A stretch of 64,000 nt of DNA. Source: Erigeron canadensis (Eukaryota > Streptophyta > Magnoliopsida > Asterales > Asteraceae). The notes under the pieces were generated by a model, which did no database searches, was not told the origin of the DNA, and saw only the letters and a list, made by a program, of their open reading frames with translations. Positions 12,883 to 23,821 of the stretch are shown one piece after another (position 1 is the stretch's first letter; every line of letters begins with the position of its first letter). The stretch is from contig NC_057762.1 in NCBI RefSeq assembly GCF_010389155.1, positions 8,233,513 through 8,297,512 on the forward strand, written 5' to 3'. A program made the translations under genes and the position numbers.

Positions 12883-14122
12883 TTTAATTAAATGATTGTA
12901 AATTTTAAAAAACTCTTTCAAGTTAAGGTACACATGATAGTTTGATGTGTATTGATACATACATTCCAACGTTGTGTGTATAATCGTAGAGAGGTTTAAT
13001 TCAAACCTTATCATAAAGGTTTCTTGCTTATTCTCTCCAATTTAAGGTACACGTTTTCTATCTTGGTTAATTAATTAAACTACATAGATCTTGTCTTCCG
13101 TTGCGTGCTTTGTGATTTGTTTGATAGTAGTTATATAACTCAATAGTATGAACCGAACAATATGTGTACTATTCTTTTGTTCACACCGGATTAAATGTAC
13201 ATTTTTGATTTGACATTATTTGTTGTTAGAAGTTGTCTATCAACATACCCTTTGTAAGTTAGATTGGTAAGCGTAGCAGGTTAGGAGATACATTAGAACG
13301 GATTTGCTATGATATAAATTGTACAATATTAATGATCCATGAGCCAATAGTAGAAGAGTATATCTTGTTAAGGGATTAGTGTCCTTGAATGTAATGAAAT
13401 ATGCACAAATTTTATCTTGTGTGATGAATAAATCGAGTATCTATTGTATGTGATAGAACTATTATTTTTTCCACTTTGTCATACCCTACCTATGGTGGAA
13501 ATATGGGATAAAACTGAAAGTGAAACACACATGGATATTACATAGAGATCACTGTATGAACAAACATCAAAACTCAAATGAAATAGATAAGTATATAAAT
13601 TGTCAATACATAAGTATTTTCCATCGGTAGGAGTACACATAACTTTGAGTCCGTTTAATAATATATCAAGGGATGCTAAGAAAAGCGCTTGTATATCTCT
13701 GATCCTAACTAACAAAAGAAGCGCAAATATCCCTTGAATCTAGTCCAGCTCTAGCAATCTCTTTCCTGATTTGCTTAATTACCTATAAAGTATACTAAAA
13801 TGTCAACACAAGGTTGTTGAGTTTGTTGAACAATAATAGTCAATTTGTGTCGATATAAGTCAAACAATGGGTGTACAATATAATGAGTAATAGAATGGTA
13901 CGTAACACACATAGAGACCAACTGTTGAACTAAACAAATATGACGCACTCATCCCAAGTTGTACCTGACACACATAAATAAGATGTACTATAGAGGGCGA
14001 ACACATCCCATATGGTACCTGGCGAATGTATGTTAATGGTGTCGGACGAACTTGTTCCATAAGGCACTAGTAAGCAAGTAACTATATAAACGACTCACAC
14101 TATCTACACTTTTATATCTATA
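12883..14122. other. Intergenic, nothing recognised
   Basis: No coding evidence. Two loosely similar phrases (catcccaagttgtacctg and catcccatatggtacctg, about 13951 and 14006) hint at a small decayed duplication. Confidence 0.35.
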
Positions 14123-14362
14123 TCTATACTTCTATACTACTCCGTATATTATAAAGAAAATAACTTCCTTGTTGAAAGTTACATTAGGAGAATTGTTTAA
14201 AATGCCTTTAATAGTTAAATTAAACTATGAGTCCTTTATCTTTTAAAATATCCCAGTAACCCTTTACATTATCAATTATCTACATTCTACCACCAACAGT
14301 CGCCTCCACCACCACACTGTCGCCACCATAACCACCGCCAAATTACGCGAATAACGTGCTAG
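14123..14362 (+). mobile_element. Small non-autonomous Helitron-like element
   Basis: It starts TCTATACTTC after an A and ends CTAG before a T. A CACC-rich 3' segment and an aattacgcgaataac hairpin-like motif precede the end. At 240 bp it is one of the shortest members of this family. It has no coding capacity. Confidence 0.65.
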
Positions 14363-14935
14363 TCATATTGTACGGTCATAATAAGCCATCAAACACATTA
14401 TTGAAAACCATTACACTTTTATTCCAAAAGTACAACAAAAAAGGTGCTACAAAACTCACCTGACGTCTCTCAAATAAATAAGTTGCACAAATAGTCTGAT
14501 AAGCACAAAAAATTTAGACGTCTCAATTAATCAACAAGTCAAAAAATAATCACCTAAAATTGTACCTCATTAGTCTATACCAATTACTAGGGTCTAAAGA
14601 GATGTAATTATGTTTTGCGTGAAAAATATTTTAATACTCTTCTTTTATAAAATCTTGCTTGATGGCTAAAAATAAATATAAATTAAGTATTGAGGGTTAA
14701 AAATGTAAATTATTGATGGAAAACAAAGAAGTGTAAATTAATGAGACTTATTCTACAAATTAATATAAATACTAATATAATAATATATTTGGATAATGAT
14801 TATTAGGATTTTTTTATTTGTAGTTTATCTAAGTGATGACATCGTCAAAAGTTAATTTGATGAAATCGAGCATTGTGATTGGTTAATAAGTCATTAGTTC
14901 AACTGTCTTATAGTATATATTAAGATTAAGATAAG

Positions 14936-14957
14936 ATTATTATTATTATTATTATAA

Positions 14958-14988
<31 letters not shown>

Positions 14989-15003
14989 TACTATTATTAT
15001 TAT
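14936..15003. repeat. TTA/ATT trinucleotide microsatellite
   Basis: A nearly pure run of attatt units with a few substitutions (tataatt, tactatt). It is expected to be length-polymorphic. The surrounding 14363-15771 region is otherwise AT-rich intergenic sequence in which I see no gene. Confidence 0.85.
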
Positions 15004-15479
15004 AATAAAAAAATTATTATCTCGCGTAATACACAGATGGTTATCTGTATATATATATGTAATGGTTAAGTGCATGTAAATGTAATTAATTAACTACGGT
15101 CAAAAAGTTATTGTGTGCATGACCTTATAAAACATCTATCATATGCATGAACTTTGTAAAAATATTTAAGTTATGTAACTAAATATAATTGACCAATAAA
15201 AAATTTGCACATGGCAGCTCATATGAGGTGTCACGTACACATGTTACATATTTAAGAAATTCTTTAATTATTTTCGTTTTATAATTATTTTAAGTTATAT
15301 TAAGTGTTAAATAATACAAAATATTTAATAAAACGAAAACTTACACTTTATTAATATTTAATTTAGAAAAGCTGTAACAAATTAATATATATTATTAGTT
15401 AGTTGTTTTCGATAAAGTATATTCACGATAAATGTAAATTTGACGTAAACAAAAATCAAACATAACAAAACCGTGGCGA

Positions 15480-15516
15480 AGCACGGAAAATATTCTCGTT
15501 GATAATCATTAGAGAT
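15480..15516 (+). other. Helitron-type 3' hairpin end, 5' boundary not found
   Basis: The motif ccgtggcgaagcacgg forms a hairpin and is followed about 11 bases later by tctcgtt. This resembles the CTRRT-type termini of a second Helitron-like family. Similar hairpins occur at 31423 and 32500 (ggggcgttgcccc and a diverged copy) on the other strand. The 5' end could not be placed. Confidence 0.35.
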
Positions 15517-15785
15517 GAAAAAATCTGTTGCTTAACAACGGGGCATAAGATTCATACGGGTCATTTTTAAAAATTTTGAAACGGGCCCAATCTGGTTGGG
15601 CACTTGGGCTGACCTGCAAACGATTTTTTAAAAAATTTGAAACAGGCCCAATCTATGGACGCTAGAAGATCACGAAGTGGTTTATTTGTTATTACTTGTT
15701 TTAATCATATACGTACTATATATGTAGTTTTTGTTAAGGACCAACAATTATATGTCATCTGTTCTCCTATGAATCCCATGGTCCA

Positions 15786-16174
15786 TGGCAGTATGGTATA
15801 AAGTTAGTTTTTGGTGCAAAGTAACTCCCCTCTTCTTTTTTCTTTTTTCTTTTTCTATCAAAGACTTGTTCGAGATCGAAAAGCATGTGGGACTTGGAAG
15901 ACCAGCTAGGAAAGTTTTAAAGACATTGTTTTTGTTACTTATTGGTGTATTTGGAAGAAAATGAACGAAAAGAAGTTCAATGACGGGACGACTTGTGTAG
16001 AGAAGGTATTTCTAGACATCAAGTCGATAAGCATTCTATGGTTTAAGAATAGATCTAGAAGCTGTAATATTAATTGGAAGCAATGGATTAGGTATACTGA
16101 TGTAAGTTGTTGCCACTCCGAATTTGTGATGGGTCGGCTTTGTGAATAATAGTTACTTTAAAAAAAAAAACAAA
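15786..16174 (+). mobile_element. 5'-truncated LINE-like insertion with 14-bp TSD
   Basis: The direct repeat aatcccatggtcca flanks the insertion at 15772-15785 and 16175-16188. The 3' end is an A-rich tail (16159-16176). Between about 15900 and 16149 the plus strand reads a peptide that includes VTYWCIWKKMNEKKF, then DIKSISILWFKNRSR, then NWKQW. This is the familiar C-terminal end of plant LINE ORF2 proteins. TSD, A-tail and 5' truncation together are hallmarks of target-primed reverse transcription. About 110 bases at the 5' side are pyrimidine-rich and could be an untemplated or rearranged part. Confidence 0.75.
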
Positions 16175-16280
16175 AATCCCATGGTCCAATTTGAACTCAG
16201 CAAATGGTTGAATCTAAGTTCTTGATTTCTTCATTATTATAAGTATAAATCTTATATGCAAGTAATCTTGTATAGAAAGA

Positions 16281-16600
16281 CTAGATTGGTGTCCGCGCAA
16301 TGCAGCGGCGACGAAACGGTGTGATTATTAATGTAAAAGTAATTTCATTGCGGTCGACGATGTGATAAGTTTTGCGGTGGGATGTGAAAGAGATAAGAAG
16401 GGAGTCGAATTGTGAATTAGGGTTTTTTGTTATGTGTTTATACGTGAAGGAAAGATAGAGATTGATTTATTTTTTAACGGTATTTTACTCGCAATCTATA
16501 AAATAGAAATAAGAATGTATTAAGATGGTGGGTAAATTAAACATATCAGATTCTTAAAGCTAAGAGTGGAGAGTTCAGCTTCTTTTATTAGGGGTATAGA
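16281..16600 (-). mobile_element. Small non-autonomous Helitron-like element, reverse orientation
   Basis: On the minus strand it starts TCTATACCCC (16600, preceded by A) and ends CTAG (16281, followed by T). The 3' hairpin-like motif cgccgctgcattgcgcgg lies about a dozen bases before the end. It is the same family as 12540-12882, and no proteins are encoded. The internal phrase gtgattattaatgtaaaag is shared with the copy near 39352. Confidence 0.7.
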
Positions 16601-16609
16601 TATAGGTAT

Positions 16610-16740
16610 GGGAAATGATATATCTACAACATAATTTAACCATCTACAATAAAAATACATATTTTACTGCACAGTGTACAACTACGTAAAGCACGTATTG
16701 TTGTAGATAACTAAAATGTGTTGTAGATATATTACTCCCC
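16610..16740. mobile_element. MITE, copy 2 of the 125-131 bp family
   Basis: The ends gggaaatgatatatctacaac (left) and gttgtagatatattactcccc (right) are inverted relative to each other and match the copy at 9272-9396. Central sequences (atacat, tgcacagtgtac, attgttgtagat) align between the two copies. The TSD is not clear here. Confidence 0.65.
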
Positions 16741-17199
16741 ATTGGTATAGATTATATATTAAAAAACAAGTGTAAATATAGTCCATTCTTTTTATAATAC
16801 TCCGTATTTGCTTTGATTCAAGTAAATGTCTTATAATACATTGAAAAGGAGAGCTCATAAGTAATCAAGGAGTTGAAATGAGACATTCCAATGAAATCTA
16901 TAATATCCTAAATTGTTCTAACACAAAATGAGTAAAACCTAAGGGTGCGTTTAGAGGAAGGGTTTTAGGATTGGGTTTAAGGTATTGGAAATGCAGTGGT
17001 CGTGTTTATTTTCTCCGAACTCACCATTAGAAATGCTTGTTCTCTTTTTTAATTTCTCGGTTATGCTCGAGTCTCAGAGGGAGACTAGGAGGCTGCATTA
17101 ATGTTCACATCACTGTACGTCATTCTCATATATCATGACATCATGTAAACGCCCATTGCTCTTTATTTCAAATTTTGTTGAATCTCCTTTCATAACTTA

Positions 17200-17315
17200 T
17201 CTGAGTTGCCTAAATGGTAGGAAAGACCCTCTAACCTTCGCATAAGATGGAAATTGAACCCATAACCTATGTATCCAGAGGCCATGGTGTTTAACATTGA
17301 TTCAACCATGCTGCT
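17200..17315 (-). mobile_element. Possible tRNA-derived SINE remnant
   Basis: On the minus strand a B-box-like phrase (ggttatgggttcaatttcc) follows an A-box-like tggttgaatcaatg at tRNA-like spacing. No A-tail or TSD could be fixed. It may be a decayed SINE head or a chance match, and lies directly upstream of a better-preserved SINE. Confidence 0.3.
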
Positions 17316-17340
17316 TAACTATGTAAGTAAACATAGACAT

Positions 17341-17674
17341 GTCCTTGAGCATTAGCTCAATGGTTGAAAAACCATCCCCCTATGTAAGAGGTCTTGGGTT
17401 CAAGCCTTGGGGAGGACATAGGAAGTCTCTTAATGAGGGCTTGGCTTGGGTATACTCATGTTCAAGTCTGAAGGGGCAGGGTTTACCCCTATTAATCGTT
17501 GTGCCTTCGGGCGGGTTAGTAGAAGGTTTTCCCCCCATCGGGTATTTGAAATAGGCATTTCTACTTCGAGTGAGCTCTCTAGCGCGGACCCGGTTAAGAC
17601 AACGTAAGCTAGACCTTCCGCTGTCGAATCGCGACACGAAGTTTTCATCGAAATTCACCTTTCAAAAAAAAAGG
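17341..17674 (+). mobile_element. tRNA-derived SINE with 12-bp TSD
   Basis: The target-site duplication aaacatagacat is perfect at 17329-17340 and 17675-17686. The head carries a Pol III A-box-like tagctcaatggtt and a B-box gggttcaagcc with tRNA-like spacing. The body is GC-rich relative to its surroundings, and the 3' end is a run of nine A followed by gg. At 334 bp it fits a plant SINE. Long open frames on both strands across this interval are artefacts of its higher GC content and not genes. Confidence 0.85.
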
Positions 17675-17740
17675 AAACATAGACATATAATCCTTCATTT
17701 GCATGCCTTTAGAAGCAATGAAGCTTCAAACTTATATGTT

Positions 17741-18241
17741 CACTACAACAAAAATCTCATTTATTCACACTTACCTTAAAGAAGTGTGAAGAAATTTCTT
17801 AATTTGTTTACACTTAAAAATGTTTAAAAAGTATTCATATTTAAAAGTGTAAAGAAATTTGAAAAATCATAAAATTTTCACACTTATATATGTGAGAAAA
17901 AAAAGTTCACACTTCCAAGTGTGTAAAACTATATTAATTGTTCACACTTAGAAGTGTAAGGAATAATTTATAACACCAAATTTCTTCACACAAGGAAGGT
18001 GGGGAGAAATTAGGTGTTACAATTTAAGTTTCATACTTTTAAGTGTGAATATATTTGACATTTGTTCACACTTTTAGGTGTGAAATTTTTCTTTATATAT
18101 ATATATATATATAACTGTGAAAAAATTATAATTTTTCAAAAATTTTCACACTTTTATGTATACTTTTTAAACATTTTTAAGCGTGAATAAATTAAGAAAT
18201 TTCTTCACACTTAGTGTAAATAAATAAATTTTTTTTCAGTG
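17741..18241. mobile_element. CACTA-type MITE with long imperfect TIRs
   Basis: The left end is CACTACAACAAAAATCTC and the right end finishes in CAGTG. Both are flanked by a 3-bp TSD gtt (17738-17740 and 18242-18244). The inverted similarity extends about 100 bases from each end. The interior repeats the words ttcacactt and aagtgtgaa many times in both orientations, so the transcript could fold into a long hairpin. CACTA ends with a 3-bp TSD define the En/Spm class. No transposase is present. Confidence 0.85.
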
Positions 18242-18529
18242 GTTGTTAGAAACATATAAATTACGCCCTATTTATGGGGAATATATAACCTATATGCTTC
18301 TAGCAGCATATAACTTAGATACTTCCAAAACAAACTTGTAATAGAAGTTTATATTTTTGGTCCTCCGGCTATTTTAATCATATACACATAATTCTTCATT
18401 TTCCTTTGGAAGCATCCAAGAGTTATATGCTACTAGAAGCATATAAGTTATATATTCCCTTATCTTAATTTCTAACAGCTTGGAGTCTGCTCAAATTTGC
18501 AATTGTTGCAAGTTTTCTTTTGCTTGTTG

Positions 18530-18690
18530 AGTTCTTGAATGGAGTTGCCTGTATGTAGAGGTTGAGCCAAGGTTCAAATCTTAATAACTTAAAATCTTAG
18601 TGACCAACTCAAATCTTGGCATAGGCATTTGGGGTACTTTATAAGTAGAGTAGAATTGGTGTAATATTTAGTGTTAAAAAAAAAAAAAAG
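18530..18690 (+). mobile_element. Possible SINE with poly-A tail
   Basis: A tRNA-like phrase pair (gtagaggttgagcc, then aaggttcaaatctt) is followed by about 110 bases and a run of 15 A at about 18674-18689. This architecture suggests a SINE. I could not find a clear TSD, so the call is tentative. The remaining sequence up to 19064 is AT-rich and would contain the YSL promoter, in which I recognise no specific element. Confidence 0.3.
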
Positions 18691-19064
18691 ATAAATAATG
18701 TCACGACTCACGACATATAAAAATTGAAATCAGATTAATTTTTATGTCATTTATGGATTTTGGTTTAGAAAATTATGAAAAATGGACAAAGTTTTACAAG
18801 TACAATCAAGATGAAAAAAACATTATAACATTTTTGCTAACCATATTTTCTCAAAGTTCTTTATAAGAATATCAACACATTATACAAATATGATATGACT
18901 TGGTAAAGGAAATGAAAGTTGATGGATATGAACATTCATAAGATTATGCAAATATCCCTGATTCCCTGAATATAGCCGTAAGTTTTAATATCCATTCTAT
19001 CTTTGTCAAAAAATCAATATTCTTGGCAATGTTTTATCGTTCCTTCCTGTTTTGATTCCTAAAA

Positions 19065-21884
19065 ATGGGCACGGAGACCAGGAAAACAAGCGATGAAATT
19101 TCACAATTGCTACACGAATCACCACCATCATCCGGAGGACAAAAAGTTGTTGAATATACCGTTCCAGAAACCATACCCGAATGGAAACATCAAATAACAT
19201 CAAGAGGTTTATTTGTGAGTTCTTTCTTAGGGTCCCTTTTTTGTATCATCACACACAGAATCAATCTTACCGTCGGAATCATTCCTTCTTTAAACGTCGC
19301 TGCTGGTTTGCTTGGATTTTTCTTTATCAAATCATGGACCACTTTCCTAGAAAAATTAGGCTTCCATGCTCCCCCTTTCACCAGGCAAGAGAACACTGTT
19401 ATTCAGACTTGCGTTGTTGCTTGTTATGGCATCGCTTCTAGCGGTAATGTATATATATCCTCTTGGTATTATGTTCTTTATATATCCAGATAATAATACT
19501 TATATAAGAATTATATATATACATTACCGCTAGAAGTGATTATAAAAACAATTATTATGTTGATTTCAGAGATAAGAACGATTATAACGAACAGTTATTT
19601 GATTCTATCTGTTAGGTTTAGGTCATGTAATAATGGTTTTGGATTAATCTTGTAATTAAGTATGTTGAATGTTATGGTATTACAATGTGTTTTACATGCT
19701 GTAATAGCTGGATTTGGATCGTATTTGCTGGCAATGGACGAGAGAACATACAACTTAATAGGCCCGGATTACCCTGGTAATCGGGCTGAGGATGTTAAGA
19801 ATCCAGGATTGTTGTGGATGACTGGCTTTATTATCGTTGTCAGCTTTCTAGGCCTATTTAGCGTTGTTCCCCTTCGTAAGGTAATAACATTGTATGGTTC
19901 AATTACGCTTTTTGGCTAAATGTTACATATCTGATTATCACTTTGTGTGTGATTTCAGGTCATGGTGATGGATTTTAAGCTTACATACCCTAGTGGAACT
20001 GCCACGGCCATGCTAATCAATAGTTTCCACACGATTTCTGGTGCTGAGCTAGCAAGGTAAGCTAGATAAGCATGAAATACTCTTCAAAGAGTTCATGAGA
20101 TATGTCTTAAAAAATACTTGTGTTTGTTTGAAAGAGATAACTGTGGTCGCTTTCCAAGTCATTGAACTATTCTAAAATGCCATGATGTTTTTTTTCTTCA
20201 GTAAACAGGTAAGATGTCTTGGGAGGTTTCTTAGTATCAGCTTCGCCTGGAGTGTCTTTAAATGGTTCTTTAGCGGTATTGGGAATTCATGTGGATTTGA
20301 TAAATTTCCAAGTCTTGGCTTGACACTATATAGAAACACGTAAGTTGTTATTTAGATTTATGTGTCTTTACTAAAACCTTAAGCATTATAAACTACATGG
20401 GAGCTAATTACTTTCTTAGTATGCGCAGATTTTACTTTGACTTTAATCTTACTTATGTTGGATGTGGTCTTATCTGCCCACACATTGTTAACTGCTCGGT
20501 CCTTTTTGGAGCTCTTGTGTCATGGGGCTTGCTTTGGCCCTTCATTGCCACACGGGCCGGAGACTGGTATCCAGATAATTTGGGCACCAAGGATTTCAAA
20601 GGTCTCTATGGATACAAGGTACACATTTCTCGTTATATAGGTCTGTTTCTTTTCTTTCTCAAATGTTTTTGCATTTGAACTATACTCAGACCGTTAACTT
20701 TTAGTACTTTTCTTTCCTACAATTGTTGTCTATGCAGGTTTTTATAGCTATTTCCCTTATTCTCGGTGACGGGTTATACAATTTGTTAAAGATTGTATTT
20801 ATCTCCATCAAGACTATTTTGAACAGCACCAAACAACAAGATCTTCCTGTAATAAAGGAATTAGCAGGTGACAATACACTTCCATCGCCATTATTTATAT
20901 TTTTGGTTTACGTTAATTTGTTATCCATATTGTGCAAAAACTTATGCAGGCCCTGAAGCATCCAAATCACAATTGGAGCAGCAGAAACGAGATGAAGTTT
21001 TTCTGAAAGACGGGATACCAACATGGTTTGCGGCTTCTGGATATGTAGGTTTGGCTGCAATATCAATAGCGATAATGCCACTTATTTTCCCACCACTCAA
21101 ATGGTACCTAGTATTGTGCTCTTACATAATCGCCCCTGCTCTTGCGTTCTGCAATTCTTATGGAACCGGTCTCACAGACTGGAGTTTAGCTTCAACATAT
21201 GGCAAAATCGGTCTATTTATAATTTCTTCATTTGTTGGAAGCAATGGAGGTGTCTTAGCAGGTTTAGCATCATGCGGGGCTATGATGTCCATTGTATCAA
21301 CCGCTGCTGATTTAATGCAAGATTTTAAAACCGGTTACTTGACTTTATCATCAGCCAAATCAATGTTTGTGAGTCAGATCGTGGGGACCGCCATAGGGTG
21401 CATTATTGCACCCCTCACATTTTGGATGTTTTGGACCGCCTTCGAGATTGGGACTCCAGACAGTCCATATAAAGCGCCTTATGCTGTTGTATACAGAGAA
21501 ATGGCTATTCTTGCAGTTGAGGGGTTCTCTGAACTTCCAAAACATTGTTTGGCTTTATGTTACGGGTTCTTTGTTGTGGCATTGGTTTTGAACCTGTTAC
21601 GTGATTGTGTTCCATCAAACGTGTCTTGGTTCATTCCCATTCCTATGGCAATGGCTGTGCCGTTTTATATTGGAGCATACTTTGCAATCGATATGTTTAT
21701 GGGGACGGTTATTTTATTTATATGGGAAAGAATAAATAAAAAAGACTCGGAAGATTATGCAGGTGCAGTTGCTTCCGGGTTAATATGTGGAGATGGGATA
21801 TGGACGATCCCATCTGCAATATTATCCCTTCTCAAGGTCGAACCGCCCATCTGTATGTCCTTTGGACCTTCGATACGCAACTGA
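19065..21884 (+). CDS. YSL: Yellow stripe-like (YSL) metal-chelate transporter, seven exons
   Basis: YSL proteins are oligopeptide-transporter (OPT) family membrane carriers that move metal-nicotianamine complexes. Exons: 19065-19443, 19708-19880, 19959-20056, 20202-20339, 20429-20618, 20738-20867 and 20950-21884. All have GT/AG borders and the phases join without a break, giving about 680 residues, normal for YSL. Family landmarks in order: a charged N-terminus ending in IPEWKHQ; a first membrane segment with LNLTVG-like [33 protein letters not shown]; a loop with [48 protein letters not shown]; and the C-terminal [10 protein letters not shown]. Many hydrophobic stretches fit a polytopic protein of 12 or more helices, probably plasma or internal membrane. 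One oddity is that exon 1/2 joining gives SSAGFGS where SGGFGS is usual. The subgroup and metal cannot be told. No break was seen. Confidence 0.93.
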
Positions 21885-22786
21885 GCAGGTACGCTATACT
21901 GCTGTAGGTTACAAACAGCACAAGAGATACCGATCTGCCAACTAAAATGTAAATATGTATTTGCCATTTCCTGTAAATTATGTTATTTATCTAGCTGTAG
22001 ACATTATTCTTTTTTTACATCTTTGTCTCAAAGATAAAGTTGCTAAAGTTAGTGATTTAGGCCTCCGAGTTTTTGCAAAAAGAAAAAGATTAAGTTTATT
22101 TTCGAGATTTTAATTTGCTTTTATTTTTTAGACAAACCGTAGATAAACAAGAGAAAGTACCCGCGAGTTGCGTCGGTGAGATGGTTAGAGTAATAGGTCA
22201 TAAAGCGTGATAAGTAATAGGAGGTGATAGATCATAGAGTGTCATAGCCAAATTCCTTAGGCGTACGGGCTCCGGTCTCGGATTTAAAATTCGTTGAAAG
22301 TATATCGAATGACCTCGATCTCTAATAAAAGAGCATGGAATTTTAAAAGCACACGTACAATTTTTATAATTTATCGATGTACGGTTTTTGAGATAAAATA
22401 TTTTGAATGAATTAAAGGGATAAAATGATTTATGCAGGAGAAAGAAAAAAAATGAGTGATTAAGATTTGAGGAGAGAGATGAAAATGAGTAACTGAAGTT
22501 TCCTCTAAAAGTATTATAGTTATTTTAGGTAAATATATTTAAATTAATGAACAAATAATAAAGGCATTGTAGGGTTTTCAAAAACTTAGTTGAAAGTTTA
22601 AAAAAATTTGACGGGAACAAGTGTTTTAGTGGTTAAGATTTGAGGAGAGATGAAAATGTGTGATTGAGATTTAAAGGTATTATAAGTATATTAGGTGATG
22701 ATAGTCAAACTAATGACTAAAAAAGAGAGTCAAATTTTGTTTTTTTAAGAAAGTGAGAGGGGATAAGTGTTTTATAAAGTAGTTTA
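21885..22786. other. YSL 3' flank, no gene
   Basis: The YSL 3' UTR should lie at the start. The stretch 22170-22320 is less AT-rich and contains gtgagatggttagag and ggtctcggatttaaaattc, loosely like tRNA A and B boxes, but I could not define SINE borders. No other coding evidence. Confidence 0.4.
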
Positions 22787-23116
22787 GGCTATACGGAGTG
22801 GTCCGATTAAGCCCCTTTTTCGCCCCTTTTTTCGCCCCCCACACCAATCCCCGTAGCCGATTAAGCCCCTCCCCCCCCTCCCCCCCCTTTTGGCGATAAA
22901 TATTTCTCGACCAAAATTTTGATTCTCCCAAAAAATCCCGCCGTTGTAACGGCACAATCAATAAAAAAAAAGAAATTACCTTTTAAATTTAAATTTACCA
23001 TCTATATATACATACACTTTTTACACAAATTCATATACTCTTTCTTCTTCTCTTTTCTTTACACTTTCTTCTTCTTCTTTTTTTAACAATGTTTCCAAAT
23101 AATAACTTTAACCCTT

Positions 23117-23148
<32 letters not shown>

Positions 23149-23703
23149 CGTTTTATCCGTCCTAACAATCAAAATCAACAAGACGATCCTAATATGCTAT
23201 CAAACGCGATGTTGTTCCAAATGATCCAACAAATGGGTTCTACGCCACTACAAATGCCGGGTTTTACACCATACTTTGCGCCACGACAAGATGGTTACGG
23301 TTTTAGTGGGTTTACGCCACCACAAAACACGCCACGTTCATTTTAAAAACTGTTAGTTTGTTTAATTTTAGTTTGTTTAATTTGTTTAAGTATTGGACTT
23401 TCTTATGTTTAATTTTAGTTTGTTTAAGTTGTTTAAAAATTGTTATGTAATGAACTTGTTTTTTTAAATTATGTCGGATGTTTTAAATATGGATGTGTTA
23501 TGTTTTGAAGTAAAAAAGTTAAAAAGAATAAGTAAAAAGAAAAAAAAAACAAAATGCTAGGTGAAACATGGATGACACATGACATTTATCCCCCCACCCT
23601 TAAATATGCCTCACTCCCTCCTTTCCCACCAAAACTCTCTTGCCTACTTGGCGTCACATGACATTTATCCCCACTTCCCCTTATAGGCCCACTCCTTTTA
23701 GCC
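22787..23703 (+). mobile_element. PIF/Harbinger deletion derivative
   Basis: The terminal inverted repeats are GGCTATACGGAGTGG at the left and, read inward on the other strand, GGCTAAAAGGAGTGG at the right. The 3-bp TSD tta is present at 22784-22786 and 23704-23706, as expected for PIF/Harbinger. The subterminal DNA is C-rich at both ends. The 917-bp element lacks the transposase and retains only a short open frame (23089-23346), so it could move only with help from an autonomous relative. Confidence 0.85.
23089..23346 (+). CDS. Short Asn-rich ORF inside Harbinger element
   Basis: An 85-codon frame starts MFPNNNFNPFNN, continues with a run of Asn encoded by an AAT microsatellite, and ends TPRSF. 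It lies wholly inside the Harbinger element, about 300 bases from its 5' end and just after a pyrimidine-rich leader. Autonomous PIF/Harbinger elements carry an ORF1 encoding a Myb-like DNA-binding protein whose N-terminus is often low-complexity and Asn/Pro-rich. By position and composition this is probably the N-terminal remnant of such an ORF1, with the Myb-like domain deleted. I see no DNA-binding motif. Any function is unlikely. Confidence 0.5.
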
Positions 23704-23706
23704 TTA

Positions 23707-23779
23707 GGTTTAGATTTGGATTAGATAGAGAGATAGAGACATGAAGCAAGTCGATCTTAATTCTTATGCCAACAACTTG

Positions 23780-23821
<42 letters not shown>

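Noticed and set aside
17339..17779. Overlapping ORFs of 69-92 codons on both strands
   Set aside because: They lie in a SINE with exact TSD. The open frames reflect its GC-richer composition, and none resembles a protein family.
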